A DNA stretch of 64,000 nucleotides from Tepidibacillus_B infernus (GTDB lineage: Bacteria > Bacillota > Bacilli > Tepidibacillales > Tepidibacillaceae): assembly GCF_048898065.1 (NCBI RefSeq), contig NZ_JBLWFI010000001.1, positions 2,286,155 through 2,350,154 on the forward strand, in the 5' to 3' direction. Each line of letters begins with the position of its first letter. The first letter of the stretch is position 1. The notes under the pieces were generated by a model that did not search any database, was not told the origin of the DNA, and saw nothing but the letters and a program-made list of their open reading frames with translations. Made by a program: the position numbers and the translations under genes. Positions 18,032 through 27,353 of the stretch are shown here, piece by piece.

Positions 18032-19438
18032 TTATTTCTTAACTTTCCCATAGAGATAAGTGAGTACAAATGGAACGACTAAAGCGATACCCATACCTAT
18101 AAAGAATGGCCCCCAATTTTGTGGGAAAATAGATAAGAATCCAGGTAGGCCACCAACCCCAATCGAGGAAGCCCTTACATCATTTATTGTAATTACCACT
18201 GCTGCAATGGCTGAACCGATCATCGCTGAAATGAATGGGTATTTATAGCGAATATTTACCCCAAACATCGCTGGTTCTGTAATTCCTAAATAAGCAGAAA
18301 TCGCAGAGGTTAGAGATAAACCTTTTGTTTTTTCATCTTTAGAGACTAACATCATCGCCAATGCTGCAGAACCTTGAGAAATGTTAGATAATGCAAGAAT
18401 TGGCCATAAGAAAGTTCCCCCTAAGTTGGAAATCAACTGTAAATCCACTGCTAAGAAAGTGTGATGCATTCCTGTAACTACTAATACGGAATAGAATCCA
18501 CCATAGATTAATGCACCTAATACAGAAAATTTATCAAATATTGCTACAAAACCAGAAGTGATCGCATTTCCAATTGCAAAGGTAACAGGCCCAATCACGA
18601 TAAATGATAAGAAACCAGTGATTAATAATGTGATTGGTGCAACTAATAATAATTTAAAAGCATCAGGAACACGCTTATTTAGAAATTGCTCTATTTTAGC
18701 TAAGATATAAGATGAGAATAATACAGGTAATACTTGACCTTGGTAACCAATTTTTTCAACATTAAAACCAAAGAGATTCCAATATGGTACAGCACCTTTT
18801 GCTACAGCCTCACCATAACCCCATGCATTTAATAGTGCTGGGTGCACAAGCATCAGACCAAGAACGATACCTAATAATTCACTACCACCAAACTTTTTAA
18901 CCGCTGACCAGCCAATCAAACCTGGTAGAAAAACGAAAGCAGTATTTGCAATTAAATTAATCATATCTGCTAAGTCTTTCCATTGGGTATATACATCAAC
19001 AAATGCTTGATCTGCAAAGAAAATCCCTTTTCCTGTCAACACATTATTGATTCCCATTAATAAACCGGCAGTTACAATCGCTGGCAAAATAGGAATGAAA
19101 ATATCTGCTAAGATTTTAACTGCTCGTTGAAACGGATTTAGATTCTTTTCTGCCACATCTTTAATCTCTTGTTTTGTCGCACGTTCAATTCCAGCCACCT
19201 CAACAAATTGATCATATACTTTATTGACCAACCCTTGTCCTATTACTACTTGAAATTGTCCATTCGCTGAAAATGAACCTTTAACAAGATCAATATTTTC
19301 TAACATCGATTTATCTACTTTATTTTCATCTTTTAAAGCAAGTCTTAATCTCGTCACACAATGAGTAGCAGCGATAATATTGTCCTTACCACCAATGGCT
19401 TGAATAATTTGTTCAACAGACTCTTTTTTTATGTCCAT
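18032..19438 (-). CDS. treP: Trehalose PTS permease EIIBC
   Basis: Imports and phosphorylates trehalose. The N-terminal EIIB domain holds the phosphorylated Cys27 in ATHCVTRLRLAL; the EIIC domain with about ten helices follows, with AYLGITEPAMFGVNIRYKYP near the end. The 468 aa have no EIIA, so a EIIA from another permease (probably glucose) must donate phosphate. ATG 19438 has an AGGAGG site. First gene of treP-treA, with an operator-overlapped promoter and a cre site in its leader. Confidence 0.94.
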   Translation of the reverse strand: MDIKKESVEQIIQAIGGKDNIIAATHCVTRLRLALKDENKVDKSMLENIDLVKGSFSANGQFQVVIGQGLVNKVYDQFVEVAGIERATKQEIKDVAEKNLNPFQRAVKILADIFIPILPAIVTAGLLMGINNVLTGKGIFFADQAFVDVYTQWKDLADMINLIANTAFVFLPGLIGWSAVKKFGGSELLGIVLGLMLVHPALLNAWGYGEAVAKGAVPYWNLFGFNVEKIGYQGQVLPVLFSSYILAKIEQFLNKRVPDAFKLLLVAPITLLITGFLSFIVIGPVTFAIGNAITSGFVAIFDKFSVLGALIYGGFYSVLVVTGMHHTFLAVDLQLISNLGGTFLWPILALSNISQGSAALAMMLVSKDEKTKGLSLTSAISAYLGITEPAMFGVNIRYKYPFISAMIGSAIAAVVITINDVRASSIGVGGLPGFLSIFPQNWGPFFIGMGIALVVPFVLTYLYGKVKK

Positions 19439-19451
19439 AATTTCATCCTCC

Positions 19452-19465
19452 TGTAATCGTTTTCG
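19452..19465. promoter_or_regulatory. cre site in the treP leader
   Basis: TGTAATCGTTTTCG fits the TGWNANCGNTNWCA core at 13 of 14 positions. It is between the -10 element and the treP ribosome binding site, a roadblock position for CcpA. Confidence 0.65.
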
Positions 19466-19471
19466 TTATCC

Positions 19472-19517
19472 ATCATAACTTGTATAAACAAGTTAGTCAA
19501 TACTTGTATATACAAGT
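19472..19517 (-). promoter_or_regulatory. treP promoter with two TreR operators
   Basis: On the minus strand TTGACT (19495-19500), 17 bp, TATGAT (19472-19477). Two palindromes, AACTTGTATAAACAAGTT (19477-19494, filling the spacer) and ACTTGTATATACAAGT (19502-19517, just upstream of -35), match the CTTGTATATACAAG-type operator of GntR-family TreR. Confidence 0.87.
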
Positions 19518-19576
19518 TCAAATATGTAATTTATGTCATTTTATTATTTTAATAAAGTTCAACTTTTATGTGGGAC

Positions 19577-19600
19577 AAAAAAAGTCGCCCTAACGGCGAC
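19577..19600 (-). terminator. Terminator overlapping the treR stop codon
   Basis: On the minus strand GTCGCC-GTTAG-GGCGAC is followed by seven T. The TAG stop of treR is in the loop. Confidence 0.85.
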
Positions 19601-20300
19601 GAGCAAAATCAGAGAATACAAATCGATCTGGGCGATGATGTGACTCTGTATATTCAAATTGGGTTCCATCATTTAGATGAGCGAAGTTTTTAACAACTAC
19701 CACGAAAGGGTAGCCTTTTATATCAAGGTTTTGCTTGTCTCTCATAGTTGCTGGTTCCACTTGAATCACTCTCCTTGCAAAACCAATTTTTAGTTTTAAT
19801 ATTTCTTCAATATATTGATAAATTGACTGTTCTGCAATTTCTTTTGTTAAATCTATAATCAAATCTTTTAGAAAGTAGTTTATGTCAAAAATAATTCGTT
19901 CTCCATCTAAATGACGGATTCGATAGATATAGTAGGCTTCTTTACCAATAGGGAGATTCGTCTTTTGATGAAGTGATTCATCAATAATTACTTCTTCAAA
20001 CTTAGGGACTGTAGTGACAAATTTTTCCCCATTTCCTACACTTGCTTCTTTAAAGCTTACTAATCCCCCAAAGGAAAACGTGATTGTATCGTGGTCTAAA
20101 ACAAAGACACCTTTCCCATGTAAGCTGTGAACTAAACCCTCTTCCGCTAGTAGGTCTAACGCCCTCCTGATCGTACCGCGACTCGTGTTATATTTTTTAC
20201 ATAAATCATGCTCAGAGGGAAGTTTTTCCCCTGGACTATACTGTCTTTCCACAATGGCGTTTCTTATCTCCTCATAGATTTCGATGTATCGTTTATTCAT
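19590..20300 (-). CDS. treR: Trehalose operon repressor TreR (GntR/HutC family)
   Basis: N-terminal winged helix of GntR type (YEEIRNAIVERQYSPGEKLP then SEHDLCKKYNTSRGTIRRAL) and a C-terminal UTRA effector domain, 236 aa; the ligand in the family is trehalose-6-phosphate. ATG 20300 follows AGGAGGATTT. It lies immediately upstream of treP-treA in the same direction but with its own terminator, so treP has a separate promoter bearing the operators. Confidence 0.92.
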   Translation of the reverse strand: MNKRYIEIYEEIRNAIVERQYSPGEKLPSEHDLCKKYNTSRGTIRRALDLLAEEGLVHSLHGKGVFVLDHDTITFSFGGLVSFKEASVGNGEKFVTTVPKFEEVIIDESLHQKTNLPIGKEAYYIYRIRHLDGERIIFDINYFLKDLIIDLTKEIAEQSIYQYIEEILKLKIGFARRVIQVEPATMRDKQNLDIKGYPFVVVVKNFAHLNDGTQFEYTESHHRPDRFVFSDFARRR

Positions 20301-20433
20301 AAATCCTCCTACCTATCGTACCCGTGTTTACTCATATTATAGCAGACTTCACTAGGAAACAAAGAAGGGATAAATGGAGTAGTTTCTAAGGGAAATTGGA
20401 CATTCTAACCACAGTGTCAACCCTTCTATTTTG

Positions 20434-21597
20434 TCACAGAAGGGTTTCTTGATCGCTTATTTTTCCATGATAAATAACCTTTTTTTGAATTAGAATCCCC
20501 GACTCACGGCTCAGTTTCTTAAGAAAGCTTTCTTCTCGCTTTGTCACGATAGAGATCACTGTACCTACTGCATTCATTCTTCCTGTTCTACCTGAACGAT
20601 GAATATATTGTTTGGTATCATGGGGAAAGTCAAAATGGATGACATGATTCAATCCTTCTATGTCCAAACCTCTTGCTGCTACATCTGTCGCCAAAAGTAG
20701 TGCTACCTTTCCCTCCCGAAAATGCCGCAAGGCTTGTTGCCTCTCTCCTTTACTAGACTCTCCATTTAAAACTTCCGATGCAATTCCTTTATATTTTAAT
20801 TTTGCTTGAACCTCAAACATTTTTTCCATGTCGTTGATAAATGCTAAAGCCTTTATTCCATCTATTCTCATGATTCGACGAAGGACATCAATCTTATCTC
20901 TAAGTTCACTTACAAAGTAGATGTGTTCTACATTAGATTCGCAATCTTTCTTCTTTTCAATTCGAATGACTTGAGGATCTTTCATCCATCTTTTTGCTAA
21001 TTGTTCATTTTCTTTAGACAAGGTGGCTGAAAAGAATAAGAGTTGTCGTTCTTTTTGTGTTGCCTTTATGATACTTTGTACATTTTTAATATGATCTTGT
21101 ACAATTAACATATCAAATTCATCTACCACGATCATTTTGACGTTATGCATTTTTAATTTTTTCATCTTGATCAGTTCTAGTAAACGCCCTGTGGTTCCCA
21201 CTACAATCTGTGGATGCTTTTTTATTTTTTCAAGCTGGAGCTTTATATTAGCTCCACCTATAAAAGAGGCACTAGTGATTTCACTTCCTTGCGCCCACCT
21301 TTGAATTTCTTCATAAATCTGCATAACCAATTCTCTAGATGGTGCGATGATTATAGCCTGAGTTACCTTTTTCTCTAAATCAATCCTTTCTAACAAGGGT
21401 AAAAGATAAGTTATCGTTTTCCCGGTTCCTGTAGGAGATTCAGAGATTACATCCTTTCCTTCTAAAATCAATGGAACTGCCTTCTCTTGAATCATCGTTG
21501 GCTTTTGAAAACCTTTATGTTTCCAAGCTTCCTGTAAAAACGGTTGCAACCTTTGTAACACAGACCAATCGCCTATTCCTTTTGTGTTATTTTCCAT
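20434..21597 (-). CDS. DEAD-box RNA helicase, YfmL-like
   Basis: ATP-dependent RNA helicase, 387 aa, two RecA-like domains and no long tail. Motifs in order: Q motif GFQKPTMIQEKA, motif I SPTGTGKT, Ia PSRELV, motif II DEFD (a variant of DEAD), III SAT, and VI HRSGRTGR. It closely resembles Bacillus YfmL, which aids 50S assembly and cold growth. ATG 21597 has AAAGGG 9 nt upstream. A hairpin (AACCCTTCT with AGAAGGGTT, 20419-20446) surrounds the stop but lacks a T run on this strand. Confidence 0.9.
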   Translation of the reverse strand: MENNTKGIGDWSVLQRLQPFLQEAWKHKGFQKPTMIQEKAVPLILEGKDVISESPTGTGKTITYLLPLLERIDLEKKVTQAIIIAPSRELVMQIYEEIQRWAQGSEITSASFIGGANIKLQLEKIKKHPQIVVGTTGRLLELIKMKKLKMHNVKMIVVDEFDMLIVQDHIKNVQSIIKATQKERQLLFFSATLSKENEQLAKRWMKDPQVIRIEKKKDCESNVEHIYFVSELRDKIDVLRRIMRIDGIKALAFINDMEKMFEVQAKLKYKGIASEVLNGESSKGERQQALRHFREGKVALLLATDVAARGLDIEGLNHVIHFDFPHDTKQYIHRSGRTGRMNAVGTVISIVTKREESFLKKLSRESGILIQKKVIYHGKISDQETLL

Positions 21598-21663
21598 TCG
21601 ATAATTCCCTTTCTATTCGAAGTATTCACTTCACAGTATTTACAAATTATAATCGATTCATTG

Positions 21664-21711
21664 AAAAAAAGACAGAAATGTTGTCCAAAGAAACAACTTC
21701 TGCCTTTTTTT
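21664..21711. terminator. Bidirectional terminator after the ABC importer operon
   Basis: GACAGAAATGTTGTCC pairs imperfectly with AACAACTTCTGCC, flanked by A and T runs on both sides. On the minus strand it ends the ABC operon. Confidence 0.75.
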
Positions 21712-21755
21712 CATAATAAAGAAAGATTGAGTGTAGTCACTTTTGTAGGTGAAGT

Positions 21756-22589
21756 TTACTCTTTAACCCCTCCAGATGTTAATCCAGAGACAATTTGTTT
21801 CTGGAAGAAGAGAACCATGATCAATGTTGGGATGGTTACAATGGTCGTAGCTGCCGCAACCTCCCCCCAAAGAATTTCAAACTGGGTTCGTAAAAAGGAA
21901 ATGGCCACTGGTACCGTGTGATATTCTTGGTTAGAGTTAAGCGTAATCGTTAATAAAAACTCATTCCAGGCTGCGATAAATACTATAATAGCTGTTGTAA
22001 ACACACCGGGTGCTGCTAATGGAAAAACGATTCGCAATAACGTTTTTAATGGCCCTGCCCCATCAATTTTTGCTGATTCCTCTAAGGCAAGAGGAATATG
22101 GTTAAAATGTGTAACTAAAATCCAAACTGCCATTGGCAAGGTAATCGTTGAGTAGGGCAAAACCACAGCATAAGTGTTAGTCAAACCTAATTTTAGGAAT
22201 AAATTATAGACTGGGCCAACGACGATCATCTGTGGAAACATCGACACAGCTAATATCAACCCCAACAACAAATTTTTACCTTTAAATTCAAAACGTGAGA
22301 TCGCATAGGCAGCTAATGTTGCCACAGCAACGATATAGATTGTTGTTGTGGTAGCAACGATAAAGCTATTTTTAATTGCGGTCAATATGCCCTTTTCAAA
22401 CAGGATCGTGATATAGTTTTGCAGTGTTGGGTCTTTTGCAATCACACGAAAAGCACCGTCACCAAAGATCTCACCTGATGTTTTAAAGGAGGTGATAAAG
22501 ATCCAGAAAAATGGGAATACCATTGCAAACAAATAGAAAGCAACAAAAATGGAAACTATAATCATCATTTTACTCTTTGGTCTGCTCAT
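21756..22589 (-). CDS. Carbohydrate ABC transporter permease (MalG family)
   Basis: Inner-membrane permease of a CUT1-class sugar importer, 277 aa, six membrane segments. The EAA loop that contacts the ATPase is EESAKIDGAGPLKTLLRIVF followed by PLAAPG. It is the last gene of the SBP-permease-permease unit, 14 bp after the MalF-like gene. No ATPase gene is present, so a shared MsmX-type ATPase elsewhere is expected. The substrate is unknown; the neighbouring fructokinase may hint at sucrose or another fructose-containing glycan (inference). Confidence 0.9.
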   Translation of the reverse strand: MSRPKSKMMIIVSIFVAFYLFAMVFPFFWIFITSFKTSGEIFGDGAFRVIAKDPTLQNYITILFEKGILTAIKNSFIVATTTTIYIVAVATLAAYAISRFEFKGKNLLLGLILAVSMFPQMIVVGPVYNLFLKLGLTNTYAVVLPYSTITLPMAVWILVTHFNHIPLALEESAKIDGAGPLKTLLRIVFPLAAPGVFTTAIIVFIAAWNEFLLTITLNSNQEYHTVPVAISFLRTQFEILWGEVAAATTIVTIPTLIMVLFFQKQIVSGLTSGGVKE

Positions 22590-22603
22590 CTTTATTCCCT
22601 CCT

Positions 22604-23818
22604 TTAGTTTTTCTCCATTAAATTTGTACCCAACACTTTTACATAAATCGTTGCAATAATCGCCACAATCACAAACATAACCATCACAATTACTGAACCA
22701 TAGCCAAAGTTGGTCTGGGCAAACATGACTTTATATCCATAAATCGAGAGTGTTTCCGTTCCTCCGCCGGGTCCTCCACCTGTTAAAACATAGATTAAAT
22801 CAAACACACGGAAGGCATCTAATGTACGAAACAGTAAAGCTACCAATATGGATGGCTTCAAAAGTGGAAGCGTAATGCGGAAAAAGGTCTGAATTTTATT
22901 CGCTCCATCAATGGAAGAAGCTTCATACAAAGATAATGGAATATTTTGTAGCCCTGCTAATAATAGTAAAGCCATATAAGGGGTCGTTTTCCATACATCT
23001 GCCAAAATAGTGGAGAACATTGCCCCGGAAATACTAAGCAGTAGTTCCCTAGAGTCGTCAACTAGTCCAATATTCTGGAAAAAATTCGCAACAATACCGC
23101 TACTACCATCATAAAGGTATCCCCACATTAAGGCGGCAACAGCAGTTGGAATCGCCCAGGGAATTAAAGACGTTGTTCGTATCAGTCCTTGACCTGATAT
23201 GGCTTTATTCATAATCAATGCCAAGAGAAGGCCTAAAATGAATTCAAAAAAGACAGATATGATTGTAAAAATGATCGTATTGATAAGAGCTGTACCCATA
23301 CGTTTATCTGATAAGATCTCTTTGTACCCTTTTAAACCAATAAAATTAGAAGGAATGATACTATTTTTTAAATCCTGCATGATTAAGGTTAGATTTTCGC
23401 CATTTGGTAATTGATATTTTTGAGTTAGGTCAGAAACGGTTGCGTTAATCTCATCATACAAAGATAAAATTTTCTCCTTTTCTGTCCCGTTAATCTTTTG
23501 TACCCCTTTTTTCCCTATAAATTCATTTTCAACTGTTTCTATTCTCTGAATCAATTGATCTACTTTATTTTGATCACTAACATCCGTAATAGAAGGCCGA
23601 TCTTCTTCAAGAAAGAGCTTTACATACATTTGCGATTCTTGAAACATATCAAAGTTAAATCGTTCGCTTATATATAAACCTGATTTTTGTTGATCGTTTA
23701 GTTTATAGTCAAAAAAGGTATAAACAAATGATTGTAAGATTGGCCATAAAGAAAAAACAGCAATCAGCATGATTACAGGTAATGTAAATAAATACCCCTG
23801 TATTCCATTCTTTTTCAT
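22604..23818 (-). CDS. Carbohydrate ABC transporter permease (MalF family)
   Basis: MalF-type permease with a first membrane helix (GYLFTLPVIMLIAVFSLWPI), then an extracytoplasmic segment of about 150 residues, then five more helices. The EAA loop is EASSIDGANKIQTFFRITLP. The large insert between helices 1 and 2 is reminiscent of the MalF P2 region and may contact the binding protein. ATG 23818 is chosen: GGGAG is 8 nt upstream, while ATG 23863 has no ribosome binding site. The product is 404 aa. Confidence 0.9.
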   Translation of the reverse strand: MKKNGIQGYLFTLPVIMLIAVFSLWPILQSFVYTFFDYKLNDQQKSGLYISERFNFDMFQESQMYVKLFLEEDRPSITDVSDQNKVDQLIQRIETVENEFIGKKGVQKINGTEKEKILSLYDEINATVSDLTQKYQLPNGENLTLIMQDLKNSIIPSNFIGLKGYKEILSDKRMGTALINTIIFTIISVFFEFILGLLLALIMNKAISGQGLIRTTSLIPWAIPTAVAALMWGYLYDGSSGIVANFFQNIGLVDDSRELLLSISGAMFSTILADVWKTTPYMALLLLAGLQNIPLSLYEASSIDGANKIQTFFRITLPLLKPSILVALLFRTLDAFRVFDLIYVLTGGGPGGGTETLSIYGYKVMFAQTNFGYGSVIVMVMFVIVAIIATIYVKVLGTNLMEKN

Positions 23819-23897
23819 CAGGGTCACTCCCATTCCTTGTGCATTAGATATTGGAACATTCATTCTATAAGTATAAAGGAAATGGTTCCTTAAGCAG

Positions 23898-23929
23898 GGA
23901 AAGGCCCTAATCGGATTAGAGCCTTTTCC
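23898..23929 (-). other. Intercistronic hairpin between binding-protein and permease genes
   Basis: GGAAAGGCCCTAAT pairs with ATTAGAGCCTTTTCC around a 3-base loop with no T run after it. It probably stabilises or attenuates so that the binding protein is made in excess (inference from similar sugar operons). Confidence 0.6.
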
Positions 23930-23952
23930 TACATTATGGTTATTTTTATTGA

Positions 23953-25221
23953 TTATTGATTGATTGCATCTTGGATCGTCTTCACAATAGCATCTAGATC
24001 TTTGCCAGAACTTAGGTATTTATTTGCCTCTACTTGAATCGTATCTGAAACCTTAGAGTATTCAGGTGATACAGGACGAGCAATGGTGGTTGCTAATGCT
24101 TTTTTAAACCCTTCAAAGCCTAACATTTCATTTGCTGAAATAACTTCTTGATCCTCTAGTAAAGCATTATATCCAGGTAAATATCCACCTTTTGTAGACA
24201 TGATTTTCTGCCCTTCAGGGCCAGCAGCAAACTTAATAAATTCCCATGCTCCGTCAACATTTTTAGAGTTCTTATTGATGCCTAAAAGCCAGCCACCAAC
24301 AGAACCTCCATTTGGAAGTGGTGCAATCCCTACATCTTTCACATCGACTGTAACACCACTTTCTTTACCTTTAATACGACCAAATTGATATGGCCAGTTA
24401 CGAGCAAACACTGCATTACCTTGTTCAAAGTTCGTATGTGTTTCACCCTCGGTATAGTTTAAAATATCTTTAGCGGCCCAAGGAGCATTTGTAAATGAGT
24501 ACATTAACTCTAATCCGCCCTTAATATCTTGGAACGATTTTGTAAACTCTGTGACGTTAACTGTTAAGCCTTCATATTGTTTTGATTGATAAACAAAACC
24601 ATATTTTGTATTCTTTTGACCAGTATATTTTTCTGCCATTTTACCTAAATCTTCATAAGTATAACTTCCACTTTCTAATTTTGCGGCATCTTCTTGACTC
24701 ACAATATCTTTACGGAAATAAAGTAATCCTAAGTCTGGGAAGAATGGCAATGTGTATTGTTTTCCCTTATAGTTACCTGAAGCCATAGATCCTGCATTAA
24801 AATCTTCTTTCTTGAAGCCGCTATCTTTCATATTGACATCGATCGGTTGCAAATAACCTCCTCCAGCAAATTCACCAGCCCAAACTACATCCATAGAAAG
24901 AACGTCGTATTCACTAGAACCACTAGATAATGAGGTTAGCAATTGGTCGTGCATTTGCGCAGAATCATTCGTCATTTGTACCCATTCTACTTTATATTTA
25001 TCTTGACTGTTGTTAAATTGATCAATGAGTGCTTGAGTAGCTGGAGTGTTATCATTTTGAGCAGCAAATTTTAGAACCACCTTTTCAGTAGTACCACTTG
25101 TTTCATTTGTTTGCTTTGTATCAGTTGCTCCCTCTTTGTTTTCAGTACTTGAATTACAGCCAACCAAAAACAAACTAAAAATTAATGTAACCGCTATCAT
25201 AATAGACAGCCATTTTTTCAT
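23953..25221 (-). CDS. Sugar-binding lipoprotein of ABC importer (MalE family)
   Basis: Family 1 extracellular solute-binding protein, 422 aa, with a lipoprotein signal and lipobox LVGC. The region QALIDQFNNSQDKYKVEWVQ and the C-terminal TKGGYLPGYNAL loop are typical of maltose/oligosaccharide-binding proteins. ATG 25221 is used because AAGGGGG lies 8 nt upstream; ATG 25239 overlaps that site. It is the first gene of the importer operon and is divergent from the AraC-type regulator at 25345, which is the likely regulator. Confidence 0.92.
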   Translation of the reverse strand: MKKWLSIMIAVTLIFSLFLVGCNSSTENKEGATDTKQTNETSGTTEKVVLKFAAQNDNTPATQALIDQFNNSQDKYKVEWVQMTNDSAQMHDQLLTSLSSGSSEYDVLSMDVVWAGEFAGGGYLQPIDVNMKDSGFKKEDFNAGSMASGNYKGKQYTLPFFPDLGLLYFRKDIVSQEDAAKLESGSYTYEDLGKMAEKYTGQKNTKYGFVYQSKQYEGLTVNVTEFTKSFQDIKGGLELMYSFTNAPWAAKDILNYTEGETHTNFEQGNAVFARNWPYQFGRIKGKESGVTVDVKDVGIAPLPNGGSVGGWLLGINKNSKNVDGAWEFIKFAAGPEGQKIMSTKGGYLPGYNALLEDQEVISANEMLGFEGFKKALATTIARPVSPEYSKVSDTIQVEANKYLSSGKDLDAIVKTIQDAINQ

Positions 25222-25344
25222 GAAATAAACCCCCTTCATTATCCTCTTATTTGTATTTACACTTGAATTTTATAAAAAATAACAATAAGATTATATTAAA
25301 ATATTAAGAAATTTATCAAAATTTTAATATAAGTGGTGACAATC

Positions 25345-26088
25345 ATGATGACCTCAATCAACAAATCGATCATTAACCAATACTTGATGACTAGAATAAA
25401 AAATCAACAAGAATTCTTTCTCCATCCACCTTATCTATTAGAACAGCAGCTATTAAACGCTATACAAGAAGGTAATTATACGAAGGCATATGGCGTACTA
25501 AATAAAATCAATTCACTAGAAAGGGCTAAATTAGCTCATCACCCTATTCGTTCTTTAAAAAATTCTCTTATCTGCTCCTGTACCCTTTTTACAAGGGCGA
25601 TTATTCAAGGCGGAGTTCATCCAGAAACTGCATTTAACCTAAGCGATGTGTATATCTTAGAATTAGAAAGAGCAGATGATCCTAAGAGGCTGACTGAACT
25701 GGAGTATGAAATGGTCGCCCACTTTATTAACACCCTAAAAGAAGAGAAAAAAAATACATATAACCAAACAATCAATCGCGTCTTATCTTATATCCACGAT
25801 AATATATTACAAGAGCTATCTCTTCACGAAATAGCTCTACAATTTAATCTAACTCCTAATTATTTATCTCAGTTATTTAAAAAGGAAGTTGGTACTTCCC
25901 TTATCGAATTTATTAACCAAAAAAAAATTGAGGAATCAAAATATTTCTTACTCTACACTGATAGCTCTATTTCTGATATTGCTTTGTTATTCCACTTTTG
26001 TAATCAAAGCTATTACTCTTCTCTCTTTAAAAAATATACTGGATTAACCCCTAAGAAATTCAGAAATATGAACAGCAACATAAGATAA
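25345..26088 (+). CDS. AraC-family transcriptional regulator
   Basis: C-terminal double helix-turn-helix of AraC/XylS type: LSLHEIALQFNLTPNYLSQL and the second, SSISDIALLFHFCNQSYYSS, ending in FKKYTGLTPKKFRN. The N-terminal 140 residues are a helical sensor-like region (ICSCTLFTRAIIQGGVHPE) without a cupin signature. GGTGA precedes ATG 25345 by 6 nt; GTG 25333/25336 are alternatives. It is divergent from the ABC importer with a 120-bp shared upstream region, so it probably activates that operon in response to the sugar. Confidence 0.88.
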   Translation: MMTSINKSIINQYLMTRIKNQQEFFLHPPYLLEQQLLNAIQEGNYTKAYGVLNKINSLERAKLAHHPIRSLKNSLICSCTLFTRAIIQGGVHPETAFNLSDVYILELERADDPKRLTELEYEMVAHFINTLKEEKKNTYNQTINRVLSYIHDNILQELSLHEIALQFNLTPNYLSQLFKKEVGTSLIEFINQKKIEESKYFLLYTDSSISDIALLFHFCNQSYYSSLFKKYTGLTPKKFRNMNSNIR

Positions 26089-26186
26089 ACTGAGGAACAA
26101 AAAATCGAATTTGATAGAAAGACGACGTGGTCCAGATTTTTCGAATTCTTCATCTTGATTTACGCCAGGATTGGGATCAATCACTG

Positions 26187-26354
26187 ATGAAAATCGTTTT
26201 TTATCTAAGTTTCGCTCAACTTGCCATTTCTATCTTTTCACTTGGAGTAAACGCAAAGCGACATCGGCGAAAAAGTGACCGATATAGTAAATCACTCATT
26301 ACTATCATCATTTTAACCATTCTCATTCTACTTTTTACATTTAAAAATATGTAA
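26187..26354 (+). CDS. Small two-helix membrane protein (unknown)
   Basis: A possible 55-residue protein with two hydrophobic segments (KIVFYLSFAQLAISIFSLGV and LITIIILTILILLFTF) separated by a strongly basic loop, KRHRRKSDR. ATG 26187 has a weak GGGA 10 nt upstream; a GTG at 26127 would add 20 residues. It is co-directional with the AraC gene and ends 5 bp before the convergent fructokinase. No family is recognised, and it may be fortuitous. Confidence 0.4.
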   Translation: MKIVFYLSFAQLAISIFSLGVNAKRHRRKSDRYSKSLITIIILTILILLFTFKNM

Positions 26355-26359
26355 CCTTC

Positions 26360-27316
26360 TCATTCATGTTGGTTTCCTAGTATTTTTTGAACTTGCTTAA
26401 GGGTTGGTAAAGCAGTCATTGCTCCTTTTATCGAAGCTGCTAACCCTCCTGAAACACTAGCAAAACGGGCCATTTTCTCTGCATCTTCTGCTGTTATTTT
26501 CGTTAGTTCTCCTTCATATTCATTGAGCCAATATAATATGGCTGAGACAAAAGCATCACCAGCACCTGTGGTATCTACTGCATTCACCTTCATTGCTGGG
26601 ACATGAATAATATTGTCATTTACAACAGTATAACTCCCTTTTTCGCCAAGCGTGATAAACACCAATGGAATTCTATATTTCTTTAGTTGCTGAATACCTG
26701 TGTTTATTTCATTCTCATCTGTGATAAATTCAAGTTCTTCCTCAGATATTTTTAACAGATCTACAGCAGGTAACATAGAGATAATCTCTTCCCTTGCCTG
26801 TTCTTTACTTTGCCATAACCCTAAGCGTAAATTCGGATCAAAAGAGACAATCAATCCTTTTTCCTTCGCTAGTTGTATAGCTTTTATGGTTGCGCTTTTT
26901 GCTGGTTCACGAGTTAAGGTAATAGACCCAAAATGGAAGATTTTTGATTCTTCAAATATCTCTTCGGAAATTTCACTGTCTTTTAAAAATAGATCAGCAC
27001 TAGGTTTAATATAAAATTCGAAGCTTCGCTCCCCATTTTCAGCTAACGTCACCAATACTAATCCAGTATGTGCTTCATCGGTTAAGTACATTGAAGAAAC
27101 ATCTACACCATAGTAATGTAAAGTTTCTTTTAAAAACTTACCCAATGCATCGTTTCCCACTTTACCTAAAAATACAGACTTTACTCCTAAACGGGATAAG
27201 CCTACAGCTACATTTGCTGGTGCTCCTCCAGGATTCTTTTGATAGGTTGTATTGGTTTGATCAACAGGAATAAAATCAATTAGCGCTTCACCTAAACTAA
27301 TAACACCTTTTTTCAA
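26360..27316 (-). CDS. Fructokinase-like PfkB-family sugar kinase
   Basis: Ribokinase/PfkB fold kinase, 318 aa, with signature 1 in GGAPANVAVGLSRLG and signature 2 in DTTGAGDAFVSAIL, where the Asp is the catalytic base. The N-terminus GEALIDFIPVD is typical of bacterial fructokinases (ScrK/FrkA), though other ketose kinases cannot be excluded. Start TTG 27316 with GGAG 9 nt upstream. It stands alone, 1.1 kb from the sugar ABC importer and convergent with the AraC side. Confidence 0.88.
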   Translation of the reverse strand: MKKGVISLGEALIDFIPVDQTNTTYQKNPGGAPANVAVGLSRLGVKSVFLGKVGNDALGKFLKETLHYYGVDVSSMYLTDEAHTGLVLVTLAENGERSFEFYIKPSADLFLKDSEISEEIFEESKIFHFGSITLTREPAKSATIKAIQLAKEKGLIVSFDPNLRLGLWQSKEQAREEIISMLPAVDLLKISEEELEFITDENEINTGIQQLKKYRIPLVFITLGEKGSYTVVNDNIIHVPAMKVNAVDTTGAGDAFVSAILYWLNEYEGELTKITAEDAEKMARFASVSGGLAASIKGAMTALPTLKQVQKILGNQHE

Positions 27317-27353
27317 CAGAACTTTCTCCTTTTCATCTTTTCTACTTAATTGT

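Noticed and set aside
20419..20446. Hairpin AACCCTTCT/AGAAGGGTT as a fourth dispersed repeat or terminator
   Set aside because: It shares only CCCTTCTAT with the repeat family and lacks a T run on the helicase strand.
21756..25221. Naming the ABC importer a trehalose or maltose system
   Set aside because: Family membership alone does not fix the substrate, and trehalose already has a PTS route here.
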